The notes: generated from the letters alone by a model not told the origin. Shown: positions 1 to 5,828, numbered from the stretch's first letter. The stretch is 6,657 nt of DNA from an uncultured Veillonellaceae bacterium (GCA_958439155.1 CAUBUJ010000093.1:1-6657); one strand, 5' to 3'. Numbers and translations: made by a program.

Positions 1-605
1 GCCCAGCCGGAAATTTCCTGGCCGAAAGTAAGGGGCACCGCGTCCTGCACATGGGTCCGGCCATTTTTCACGATGTGCATGTATTCCTTGCTCTTTTTGT
101 CAAAGGTGGCGATCAGCTCATCGAGCGGACCATAAAGCGCTTCGTGAAGCACCTTCACTGCGGCAATATGCATGGCGGTCGGGAAGGTATCATTGGAAGA
201 CTGGGAACGGTTCACGTCATCATTGGGATGCACTTTCTTGTCAATCCCCTTGGCAGCGAGTTTCTCATTGGCAAGGTGCGCTGCCACTTCATTCATATTC
301 ATATTGCTCTGCGTACCGGAGCCGGTCTGGTACACCACGAGAGGGAATTCATCATCCCATTTTCCCGCAGCGATCTCGTCGCACGCTTCCATAATGGCTG
401 CCGCTTTGTCCTCGTCGAGGCCGTTCATCTTTTCATTCACCATGGCAGTGCATTTTTTCATCACTGCGAAGGCATGGACAATTTCCAGGGGCATGCGGTG
501 GCCGATACGGAAATTTTCGTGACTCCGCTCTGTCTGGGCGCCCCACTTCCGGTCCGCCGGTACTTTCACTTCTCCTAATGTGTCGTGTTCGATGCGGTAT
601 TCCAT
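1..605 (-). CDS. fumC: Class II fumarate hydratase, N-terminal part (cut by window edge)
   Basis: Catalyses reversible hydration of fumarate to L-malate in the cytoplasm; class II enzymes are iron-free homotetramers. The 201 complete codons seen are the first part of a protein usually about 460 residues long. They follow E. coli FumC closely: WGAQTERS near residue 21, TGSGTQSNMNMNEV at 94-107, HPNDD at 126-130 (the family's B-site), SQSSND at 134-139 and GRTHVQD at 182-188, whose His185 matches the conserved active-site His. The GSGTQSN form, rather than the SSAGTSVNMN form of aspartate ammonia-lyase, decides for fumarase. The signature loop with the catalytic Ser lies beyond the window. The start ATG at 605-603 has an AGGAGAA Shine-Dalgarno five bases upstream. 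It appears to be transcribed from its own promoter, separately from the DASS gene behind it. Its place fits C4-dicarboxylate metabolism. Confidence 0.96.
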   Translation of the reverse strand, partial: MEYRIEHDTLGEVKVPADRKWGAQTERSHENFRIGHRMPLEIVHAFAVMKKCTAMVNEKMNGLDEDKAAAIMEACDEIAAGKWDDEFPLVVYQTGSGTQSNMNMNEVAAHLANEKLAAKGIDKKVHPNDDVNRSQSSNDTFPTAMHIAAVKVLHEALYGPLDELIATFDKKSKEYMHIVKNGRTHVQDAVPLTFGQEISGW

Positions 606-662
606 TCTATTTCTCCTATCTCTACTAAGCAGCATTTCTTTTCTGCTATTTTTGGTACATTT

Positions 663-692
663 ATTATATCATTGTTTTCAATAAAATCACAA
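663..692 (-). promoter_or_regulatory. Probable sigma-70 promoter of fumC
   Basis: On the minus strand a perfect TATAAT (668-663) lies 18 bases after TTGTGA (692-687), a 4/6 match to the -35 consensus. This puts transcription start near 656 and gives a leader of about 50 nt before the fumC ATG. An inverted repeat ATTG-TTTT-CAAT (671-682) lies in the spacer, and a tandem GTGATTT repeat covers the -35. Seen by eye only; a start site has not been mapped. Confidence 0.55.
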
Positions 693-770
693 ATCACAGC
701 TAAATAATTATTGAGTGGTATACGTTTTTCTCTTTTTTGTGAAGAAGGTGTACCTGTCCAGGAAATAGAG

Positions 771-798
771 AAAAGCCCTGCACTTGGGGGATGCAGAG
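771..798 (-). terminator. Possible intrinsic terminator downstream of the complete DASS gene
   Basis: Read on the minus strand, CTCTGCA (798-792) pairs with TGCAGGG (782-776) through seven base pairs, one of them a G-U wobble. The 9-nt loop is C-rich and CTTTTCTCT follows. It lies about 110 nt past the DASS stop and before the fumC promoter, so it would separate the two transcripts. On the plus strand the wobble becomes a mismatch, so minus-strand use is favoured. The U-tract is interrupted, hence the modest confidence. Confidence 0.4.
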
Positions 799-906
799 TT
801 TTTCTTCAGCCGGAAGGTGAAACCGGATTGCCTCTATATAAACAGATTCATTGGAAAGAAATCCGTCTATACCTCATCGGCAAGTATCGTTTTGCCGCTG
901 TCCCGC

Positions 907-2205
907 TTACGCTGCAGGGAAGAAGGGCCATACTGTAGGAATGATGATGACGCAGATCACCAGAGCGATGATAGACAGAGGAAATCCAAATTTCACATAA
1001 TCATTGAAGGAATATTTCCCCGGGCCAAGCACCAGTGTATTTGGCGGCGTCGCCATGGGCGTGCAGAACGCGGCGGAAGCGGCGATGCCGAGGGCCATGA
1101 CGATGGGCCGCGGATCTGCGCCGATCGCCTGGGCAATGGAGATACCGATCGGCGTAAGCAGCGCGCACGAAGCGGTATTGGACATAAAATTGGTAAGCGT
1201 TACAGAGATGAGGAACATCACCGCGGTGACTACATACGGATTCGGAGCAGTGCCCATAGCGGAGATAACCACATCGGCGATCATTTTGCCCGCTCCGGTC
1301 TTATCCATGGCACCTGCCACAGCGAGCATGCCTGCAAAGAGGAAAATCGTAACCCAGTCAATACCTGCATAGGCCTGTTTTTCCGACAGGCACCCTGTGA
1401 TGACGCAGAGGATCGCCCCTGCCACGGCGGCAGTCTGGAGCGGAATGGTAGGCAGATCGGCATACATGAAGCCCACTACAGAAAGCATAATCACGCCGGA
1501 AATGATCATCTTGGACTTACTCTTCGGCCCATGGCCCGCGCCGGCTTCTTCGGCGGCAGCTTTCACCGCTTTGTCATCGACATTGCCCGTTTCCATACGG
1601 TTTGGCAGGAGATGCTTGCCGATGGTCAGCGCGTAGATGATCGTCGCAATAGAGAGCGGTACGCCGATCCAGGCAAATTCAAAGAATGAAAAGGACGGAA
1701 GACCTGCTGTTTTCAGCGCGCCTGTGATGATCACATTCGGCGGGGTGCCGATCATGGTAATCATGCCGCCTACATTGGCTGCCATAGCCAGCGGAATGAG
1801 CTGACGGGAGGCGGAGATCTTCGCTGCGGCGCAGATGCCGATCACAACAGGCATGAGGCAGGCCACAGTCCCTGTGTTGGAAGACACCGCAGAAAGCACC
1901 ACCGTCACAGCCATGAGGCAAAACATGAGGCGGCTTTCCTTGGTTCCTGCCTTACTTACCACATATTCGCCGATCGCCTGTGCCAGTCCTGTATGGAACA
2001 TGGATGCGCCAATGACAAACATACCCGCGAAGAGAACAACGGTCGGATCAGAAAGTCCTGCATAAACGGCCTTGCTGGAAAGAACACCCAGGATGCCAAG
2101 AGCCGTACAGGCGGCCATTGCTGTGGCGGCCAAAGGAATCAGTTCTGTAATAAATAAAACTGCCGCTACAGCGAGAACGCACAAAGTAATAATCGCTGGA
2201 TCCAT
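907..2205 (-). CDS. DASS/SLC13-family dicarboxylate transporter (complete)
   Basis: Inner-membrane carrier of the divalent anion:sodium symporter family (CitT/INDY type), expected to move C4-dicarboxylates such as succinate, fumarate or malate. The 432 residues are almost wholly hydrophobic. They show the family's internal duplication: SNT at 109-111 and again at 342-344, paired with GTPPN at 153-157 and ATPPN at 385-389. In structurally known members these SNT motifs bind Na+ and substrate carboxylates. A charged, Ala-rich loop (about 203-233) joins the two halves. The start is the ATG at 2205-2203, preceded by AGAAGG with suitable spacing. An in-frame GTG 24 bases further upstream has no ribosome site. 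It carries its own promoter and long leader and faces away from the MFS gene. About three quarters of residues match the partial paralogue at 5847-6657 outside the loop. Family members include both symporters and exchangers, so Na+ coupling is inferred. Confidence 0.92.
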   Translation of the reverse strand: MDPAIITLCVLAVAAVLFITELIPLAATAMAACTALGILGVLSSKAVYAGLSDPTVVLFAGMFVIGASMFHTGLAQAIGEYVVSKAGTKESRLMFCLMAVTVVLSAVSSNTGTVACLMPVVIGICAAAKISASRQLIPLAMAANVGGMITMIGTPPNVIITGALKTAGLPSFSFFEFAWIGVPLSIATIIYALTIGKHLLPNRMETGNVDDKAVKAAAEEAGAGHGPKSKSKMIISGVIMLSVVGFMYADLPTIPLQTAAVAGAILCVITGCLSEKQAYAGIDWVTIFLFAGMLAVAGAMDKTGAGKMIADVVISAMGTAPNPYVVTAVMFLISVTLTNFMSNTASCALLTPIGISIAQAIGADPRPIVMALGIAASAAFCTPMATPPNTLVLGPGKYSFNDYVKFGFPLSIIALVICVIIIPTVWPFFPAA

Positions 2206-2388
2206 AAAAACACCTTCTTTTGCAACCACTTATTGGGGAAAAGGGCTATCTCTGCGCATACGCAGGACCTGTCCATTCTCCTTCTATGTACCTGAAGAAG
2301 ACGACCCCTCCGCTCACTCCTTTCTTCTCGTTCTTCAGAGGAAGACTGCGATGCCGTCAGGCTTTTCTGCAGTCTCTATCGCTTTGAC
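2206..2388 (-). promoter_or_regulatory. Long structured 5' leader of the DASS gene
   Basis: From the predicted start near 2388 to the ATG is about 183 nt with no convincing gene. On the minus strand it can form three hairpins in order. The first is AGACTGC/GCAGTCT (2375-2369 with 2349-2343), enclosing a small GCC/GGC stem. The second is CTGAAGAA/TTCTTCAG (2338-2331 with 2299-2292), extended by CGA/TCG after a 2-nt bulge and enclosing a purine-rich loop that contains an AAAGGAG stretch. The third is CTGCG/CGCAG (2265-2252). I see no U-tract terminator in it and recognise no known riboswitch class. It is a candidate cis-acting RNA; the folding is by eye only. Confidence 0.4.
2211..2220 (-). promoter_or_regulatory. 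Ribosome binding site that sets the DASS start codon
   Basis: The minus strand reads AAAGAAGGTG followed by TTTTT and ATG. This AAGG-type Shine-Dalgarno is well placed for the ATG at 2205 and lies inside any longer reading from the in-frame GTG at 2229. It therefore supports a 432-residue product beginning MDPAII. Confidence 0.75.
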
Positions 2389-2394
2389 GCCTGT

Positions 2395-2424
2395 ATTATA
2401 TCTCCCTTTTTTTACAGTAGTAAA
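2395..2424 (-). promoter_or_regulatory. Probable promoter of the complete DASS gene
   Basis: Minus strand TATAAT (2400-2395) follows TTTACT (2424-2419; 4/6 match to the -35 consensus) after 18 bases. The -35 box lies inside the inverted repeat at 2410-2425, so a protein bound there would be expected to affect polymerase access. Confidence 0.55.
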
Positions 2425-2455
2425 ACTGTTATGTTTTGTATGTTTTACAGTAAAA
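2410..2455. repeat. Two operator-like inverted repeats sharing TTTTACAGTA
   Basis: TTTTAC-AGTA-GTAAAA (2410-2425) and TTTTAC-A-GTAAAA (2443-2455) are perfect inverted repeats with the same arms. The ten bases TTTTACAGTA recur as a direct repeat 33 bp apart, about three helical turns. They sit between two divergent promoters. The first overlaps the DASS -35 box. The second is centred roughly 60 bp upstream of both predicted start sites. This suggests a dimeric regulator binding side by side; the regulator is unknown. Confidence 0.5.
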
Positions 2456-2476
2456 ATCATGTATATGTAATGAACC

Positions 2477-2505
2477 TTGACTTATGCGCACAAATCCACT
2501 ATGAT
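2477..2505 (+). promoter_or_regulatory. Probable sigma-70 promoter of the MFS gene
   Basis: TTGACT (2477-2482) and TATGAT (2500-2505) are separated by exactly 17 bases, each one mismatch from consensus. It faces the MFS gene with a predicted leader of about 60 nt. It is the best-matching promoter in the window. Confidence 0.65.
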
Positions 2506-2574
2506 ACGCCCTATAGCACGCCCTCCCGATACAGGAAGGACACTTCTTTTAATTGATTCTTACAGGAGAATACC

Positions 2575-3741
2575 ATGCCCTATCTATCCGCCGCCGGCCG
2601 CAGCGCCGCCTGGGAAATTTACGCCGCCAAGAGCGCTTTTTTCATCAGCGGCTTTGCCTATTCCACATGGGGACTGATGATCCCGGCTCTGAAAGAAACA
2701 CTCCATCTTCCTGCGGATCTATTGGGTCTTCTCCTCCTCTGTCTCGGCGCCAGCGCCTGCGCGGCCATGCCTGCCGCAGGCATCCTCTCCCAGTACGTGT
2801 CATGCCGCGCTCTTATCGCTGCCTGTTCTATGACGGCATCAGCGGCGCTTCTCATCCTGCCCCTCCTTCCGTCGCCCTTCTTTTTTCTTCCTGTGCTCGC
2901 CCTATTGGGCCTGTCTGTAGGCGCCCTGGACGTGGCTATCAATCTGAACGGCGTACTTACGGAACAAGCTTCCGGGAGGCGTATTATGTCCGGCATGCAC
3001 GCCTTTTACAGTATCGGATGTTTTGCAGCTGGTGCGCTCTTCTCCCTCCTTGCCGCATCATACGGGTTTTCCCTCTTTTTTATTTCCCTTACCCATACAG
3101 CGCTCATCGGAGGACTGCTTCTTCTCTTTCACCGCCATTACCTTGCTGAAAAAGCCGGCGCCGGCGCACAGTCCTTTCTCTGGCCCAGGGGACTTGTGGC
3201 ATTGCTGGGTCTCATGGCCTGCATTGGATTCCTCGCCGAAGGCGGCGTCATGGACTGGAGCGGCGTACTCCTCACGGAAGATAAAGGCATCCCTCTGGGA
3301 TCTGCCGGACTGGGCTATACATTCTTCTCTGCCGCCGCACTGCTCCTCCGCCTCGCAGGAGATGTGCTGATCGAACATCTTGGTGAAAAAACCGTTCTTT
3401 CCGCGAGCATTCTTATTGCAGCGCTCGCCTTTGCCGGAATCAGCATCTCCTCTGATTTCTTCCTTCTTCTCGGTGCATTTGCCCTGCTCGGAGCGGGGAC
3501 AGCCAATATCATTCCCATCTTGTATTCCCTTCTTCCCCGGCAAAAGAGCATGCCTCTCTCGACAGCGGTGACCGCGCTCACCAGCATGGGCTACGCAGGC
3601 ATCCTCGCGGGCCCATCATTCTTAGGTTTCACTGCCCATCATTTCCACATCAGCACCGCCTTCGATCTGCTCGCCTTTCTCATGGCCTGCCAGGCGGGCC
3701 TGGCCTTCCTGGTCTTCCGGAATCTGGAAAAAGAAAAATAA
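2575..3741 (+). CDS. MFS transporter, YbjJ-like
   Basis: Twelve-helix type inner-membrane permease of the major facilitator superfamily, 388 residues, which is a usual length. Features resembling the E. coli YbjJ-like branch are DVAIN at 119-123 followed by SGMHAFYSIG at 139-148 (end of the N-terminal half), EGGVMDWSG at 222-230 early in the C-terminal half, a motif-A-like RLAGD at 259-263 and MGYAGILAGP at 338-347. The substrate cannot be deduced; members of this branch are mostly uncharacterised. The ATG at 2575 has AGGAG six bases upstream and a good promoter before it. It is a single-gene unit: the strong hairpin at 3756-3789 follows its stop. It is divergent from the DASS gene and shares its control region, so coordinated regulation is possible. 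Confidence 0.9.
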   Translation: MPYLSAAGRSAAWEIYAAKSAFFISGFAYSTWGLMIPALKETLHLPADLLGLLLLCLGASACAAMPAAGILSQYVSCRALIAACSMTASAALLILPLLPSPFFFLPVLALLGLSVGALDVAINLNGVLTEQASGRRIMSGMHAFYSIGCFAAGALFSLLAASYGFSLFFISLTHTALIGGLLLLFHRHYLAEKAGAGAQSFLWPRGLVALLGLMACIGFLAEGGVMDWSGVLLTEDKGIPLGSAGLGYTFFSAAALLLRLAGDVLIEHLGEKTVLSASILIAALAFAGISISSDFFLLLGAFALLGAGTANIIPILYSLLPRQKSMPLSTAVTALTSMGYAGILAGPSFLGFTAHHFHISTAFDLLAFLMACQAGLAFLVFRNLEKEK

Positions 3742-3755
3742 GTCTCATCAGAAGC

Positions 3756-3789
3756 AAAAAACGCATGGAATCCGCTCCATGCGTTTTTT
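3756..3789. terminator. Strong bidirectional intrinsic terminator
   Basis: AAAAAACGCATGGA (3756-3769) and TCCATGCGTTTTTT (3776-3789) form a perfect 14-bp stem with a 6-nt loop, so a U-run follows the GC part on either strand. It starts 15 nt after the MFS stop and lies about 27 nt past the stop of the converging 97-residue gene. It can therefore end both transcripts. Confidence 0.92.
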
Positions 3790-3815
3790 ATTGTTTCATA
3801 TTCTTTTCATACCGG

Positions 3816-4109
3816 TTATACCAGCGGGAGCACAACGTAGACCAGGAGTGCCCAGATGACCCAGCCGCCGGCAAAAATTCCGATGGTAATAATAAATCCA
3901 GGCAGCGTCACCGGTACGCCGAGCATGCTGTAGTTGCCAAACATGCCCCGGCGGAGAATGATACCGTTGCGGCTTCTCTGCTTGAACCACTTCAGTTTCC
4001 GTTCCTGGCCGATGCCGATGGCCACGGAAACAGCGACGATCCCTACAATGAGCCAATACAGCATAAAATGGGTGACATTAAAATCTTGTACCCCTGATAA
4101 ATCGATCAT
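3816..4109 (-). CDS. Unrecognised small membrane protein with two helices (97 aa)
   Basis: I do not recognise this family. The protein has two clear hydrophobic stretches, about 15-35 and 69-97. Between them is a strongly basic loop (QERKLKWFKQRSRNGIILRR, 35-54) and then a Gly/Pro-bearing segment (GNYSMLGVPVTLPG). By the positive-inside rule the loop would be cytoplasmic and both ends outside; there is no signal peptide or catalytic motif. Reality as a gene is supported by GGGGAGG seven bases before the ATG, a TATAAT promoter about 150 nt upstream and the shared terminator after the stop. It is transcribed alone, downstream of but separated by a terminator from the decarboxylase operon. It could be a small accessory subunit of a transporter or pump, but nothing here shows this. 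Confidence 0.75.
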   Translation of the reverse strand: MIDLSGVQDFNVTHFMLYWLIVGIVAVSVAIGIGQERKLKWFKQRSRNGIILRRGMFGNYSMLGVPVTLPGFIITIGIFAGGWVIWALLVYVVLPLV

Positions 4110-4249
4110 ACATGGACCTCCCCTGCGTGGAAAAGGAGATTTTATGCCTGGAAGAAATGGCGGAATCCTGGCATACCGAAAGCTCTCGCGCCAAAGCGGC
4201 CCTCTGCGGAAGCCATTCCGCAGCAGGAAAAATCGTCCTTTTCTGTAAT
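4110..4249 (-). promoter_or_regulatory. Leader of the 97-aa gene, with a perfect hairpin
   Basis: About 140 nt lie between the predicted start site and the ATG. On the minus strand CTGCGGAA pairs with TTCCGCAG (4223-4216 with 4211-4204) around a 4-nt loop, a perfect 8-bp stem without a following U-run. Nearer the gene, TATGCC/GGCATA (4175-4170 with 4148-4143) can pair and continue as GGA/TCC past one A-A mismatch. Its function is unknown. No protein-coding gene is convincing here. Confidence 0.35.
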
Positions 4250-4255
4250 ATATGT

Positions 4256-4285
4256 ATTATATCGGATACGGCCCTGTTCAGTAAA
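4256..4285 (-). promoter_or_regulatory. Probable promoter of the 97-aa gene
   Basis: Minus strand TATAAT (4261-4256) follows TTTACT (4285-4280) after 18 bases, the same box sequences and spacing as the DASS promoter at 2395-2424. The stretch upstream, 4286-4440, holds only minor hairpins (GCCGC/GCGGC at 4379-4393, CTTAT/ATAAG at 4340-4353) and no gene I can support. Confidence 0.55.
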
Positions 4286-4440
4286 GGCCGGAGCCTGCCG
4301 TCGCGTCTTTTCTTCCATGTCTTCCAGGGAAATGCACATCTTATTTCTATAAGGCAGGAAAGGGACTCTCCATTCTCTGCCGCTTCCGGCGGCTAAGGGC
4401 ATGGAAAAGCTGCATGAACCGAAATATTCCACAGCCCTAT

Positions 4441-4470
4441 AAAAAAAGCACCCCATAAGGAGTGCTTTTT
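4441..4470 (-). terminator. Intrinsic terminator of the decarboxylase operon
   Basis: On the minus strand AAAAAGCACTCC (4470-4459) pairs with GGGGTGCTTTTT around a TTAT loop, with one G-U wobble, and the T-run continues to 4441. It begins 15 nt after the beta subunit stop. The A-run on the other arm makes it workable in both directions. A short CGGT/ACCG stem (4473-4484) lies between the stop and the terminator. Confidence 0.9.
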
Positions 4471-4485
4471 GCCGGTTAGAACCGA

Positions 4486-5610
4486 TTATTTGCTGAACTG
4501 TGCCAGCATCGTGCCTGCGGCTACTGCTGTCCCGATAACGCCTGCTACGTTCGGGCCCATTGCCTGCATCAGCAGGTAGTTGGACGGGTTCGCTTTCAGG
4601 CCTACGTTCTGGGATACACGCGCTGCCATCGGTACGGCAGATACGCCTGCAGAACCAATCAGCGGATTGGTCTTGCCGTGATCGACCCAGCTCATGATCT
4701 GACCGAAGATGACGCCGCCTGCGGTGCCAGCTGCGAAAGCAACCAGGCCGAGGACGATGATTTCAATCGTTTCCAGACGGAGGAACTTGTCGCCGGTCAT
4801 GGTAAGACCAGTGCCGGTTGCCAGGAAAATGGTTACGATATTGATCAGGGCGTTCTGGGAGGTGTCGGACAGACGGTCCATGACACGGGATTCACGGAAG
4901 AGGTTCCCCAGCATGAGCATGCCGATCAGGGATGCTACCGGCGGGAGAAGCAGGGAAATAACGATGGCGGATACCACCGGGAATACAACCTTTTCAAAAT
5001 GGGTAACCGGACGAAGCTGGCCCATCTTGATTTTTCTCTGATGTTCCGTGGTGAGGAGCTTCATGATCGGAGGCTGAATCAGCGGAACCAGGGACATGTA
5101 GGAGTAAGCTGCTACTGCAATCGCGCCGAGCAGTTCCGGTGCGAGCTTGGAAGACAGGTAAATCGCGGTCGGGCCGTCAGCGCCGCCGATGATGCCGATG
5201 GAAGCTGCCTGCTGTACGTTGAAGCCGAGAACCATCGCGCCGGCGAGGGCTACGAATACGCCGATCTGGGCAGCCGCGCCGAGGAGCATGGTCTTCGGGT
5301 TCGCAATGAGCGGACCAAAGTCAGTCATCGCGCCGACACCCAGGAAAATCAGAGGCGGGAAGATTTCGTACTTAATACCGAAACCAATCGCCATCATAAC
5401 GCCCATATCTTCTTCAAATCCCGTATTCGGGAAGTTTGCCATAATACAGCCGAACGCGATCGGTCCGAGAAGCAGAGGTTCATATTCTTTGGCAATCGCC
5501 AGGTACAGAAGGATAATGCCTACGAGCATCATCACCAGGTTCTGCCATGTGAGAGCCACATAGCCGCTGTCCGTCCAGACGGAAATCAGCGCTGAAGTAA
5601 ATTGTTCCAT
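4486..5610 (-). CDS. Na+-translocating decarboxylase beta subunit (OadB/GcdB/MmdB family)
   Basis: Integral membrane subunit that decarboxylates carboxybiotin carried by its partner subunit and uses the energy to export Na+. The 374 residues match the usual length of the MmdB/GcdB type. The functionally important residues known from Klebsiella OadB (D203, Y229, N373, G377, S382, R389) all align here with a constant offset as D145 (in GGADGPT), Y171 (AAYSYM), N315, G319, S324 and R331, so the Na+ path looks intact. The ATG at 5610-5608 is preceded by AAGGAGAT. It follows the 41-residue OadG-like gene by 30 nt and is the last gene before the terminator at 4441-4470. No carboxyltransferase alpha or biotin-carrier gene is visible, so which acyl-CoA or oxo-acid is decarboxylated cannot be told. 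Methylmalonyl-CoA would fit a succinate-to-propionate metabolism. The symbol is left blank because oadB, gcdB and mmdB are equally possible. Confidence 0.95.
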   Translation of the reverse strand: MEQFTSALISVWTDSGYVALTWQNLVMMLVGIILLYLAIAKEYEPLLLGPIAFGCIMANFPNTGFEEDMGVMMAIGFGIKYEIFPPLIFLGVGAMTDFGPLIANPKTMLLGAAAQIGVFVALAGAMVLGFNVQQAASIGIIGGADGPTAIYLSSKLAPELLGAIAVAAYSYMSLVPLIQPPIMKLLTTEHQRKIKMGQLRPVTHFEKVVFPVVSAIVISLLLPPVASLIGMLMLGNLFRESRVMDRLSDTSQNALINIVTIFLATGTGLTMTGDKFLRLETIEIIVLGLVAFAAGTAGGVIFGQIMSWVDHGKTNPLIGSAGVSAVPMAARVSQNVGLKANPSNYLLMQAMGPNVAGVIGTAVAAGTMLAQFSK

Positions 5611-5640
5611 AATTGATCTCCTTTTTCAATGTGAACGGTC

Positions 5641-5766
5641 TTATTTCTTCTTCTTTGTGGGATCCACAATGTGGATGAGACGGATCATCCAGTCGAGGAA
5701 GTAAAGAACGCCAAATACGATGGTCATATTGATGAGGCAGATCATTAACGGATTCGGAGAGTCCAT
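5641..5766 (-). CDS. OadG-like small membrane subunit of the decarboxylase (41 aa)
   Basis: A very short gene coding for 41 residues beginning MDSPNPLMICL. One hydrophobic helix (about 7-25) is followed by an amphipathic DWMIRLIHIVD segment and a Lys-rich end (PTKKKK). This is the layout of the N-terminal anchor of OadG-type gamma subunits and of the tiny extra subunits (delta/epsilon type) of Veillonella methylmalonyl-CoA decarboxylase, which help assembly of the pump. The longer soluble tail of true OadG is absent. Support for expression: GAAAGGGG six bases before the ATG, and placement 80 nt after the DASS stop and 30 nt before the beta subunit. Assignment to the OadG-related group rests on this context and on shape, not on a catalytic motif. 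With a basic C-terminus it probably sits with the N-terminus outside. Confidence 0.8.
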   Translation of the reverse strand: MDSPNPLMICLINMTIVFGVLYFLDWMIRLIHIVDPTKKKK

Positions 5767-5772
5767 TGGTAA

Positions 5773-5780
5773 CCCCTTTC
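5773..5780 (-). promoter_or_regulatory. Ribosome binding site of the 41-aa gene
   Basis: Minus strand GAAAGGGG precedes ATG by six bases. This purine block supports translation of the short open frame at 5641-5766, which could otherwise be dismissed as chance. Confidence 0.65.
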
Positions 5781-5789
5781 ATTGACAAT

Positions 5790-5828
5790 GGCAGCCTGCC
5801 GGCCAGGCCCTGCCGGACTGGCTCTGCC
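5790..5828 (-). other. GC-rich hairpin between the DASS and OadG-like genes
   Basis: In the 80-nt gap the minus strand can form an outer stem, GGC plus AGCC (2-nt bulge) with GGCTGCC. It encloses CCGGC/GCCGG (5816-5812 with 5803-5799) around an 8-nt loop. No U-run follows, so it is not a typical terminator. It could protect or process the mRNA, or tune expression of the pump genes relative to the transporter. Structure inferred by eye. Confidence 0.45.

Noticed and set aside
51..578. Plus-strand open frames at the left edge
   Set aside because: They are antisense to fumC, which matches its family along the whole visible length.
1..605. Aspartate ammonia-lyase as the identity of the left-edge gene
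   Set aside because: The same superfamily, but GSGTQSNMN and HPNDDVNRSQSSND follow fumarase, not the aspartase pattern.
878..897. CGGCAA/TTGCCG hairpin just after the DASS stop as a terminator
   Set aside because: The stem is short with an 8-nt loop and no U-run follows on either strand. The hairpin at 776-798 is the better candidate.
784..1689. Long plus-strand open frame of about 300 codons opposite the DASS gene
   Set aside because: Its translation is rich in Arg, His, Gly and Asp with no recognisable domain, and the opposite strand codes a clear membrane carrier. It reflects codon bias on the other strand.
2206..2229. GTG start for the DASS gene giving eight more residues
   Set aside because: No Shine-Dalgarno precedes the GTG, whereas AGAAGG is correctly spaced before the ATG at 2205.
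4144..4248. Plus-strand 34-codon frame (MPGRNGG...) with AAAGGAG before its ATG
   Set aside because: The ribosome-like site is good, but there is no promoter, it lies antisense to the leader of the 97-aa gene, and the very basic peptide resembles nothing I know. Probably chance.
4142..4456. Minus-strand frame of 104 codons upstream of the 97-aa gene
   Set aside because: It starts inside the terminator of the decarboxylase operon, spans the predicted promoter, and its translation shows no family resemblance or membrane pattern.
4678..5595. Plus-strand open frame of about 305 codons opposite the beta subunit
   Set aside because: Low-complexity charged translation and no ribosome site; the opposite strand holds a conserved beta subunit with all key residues.
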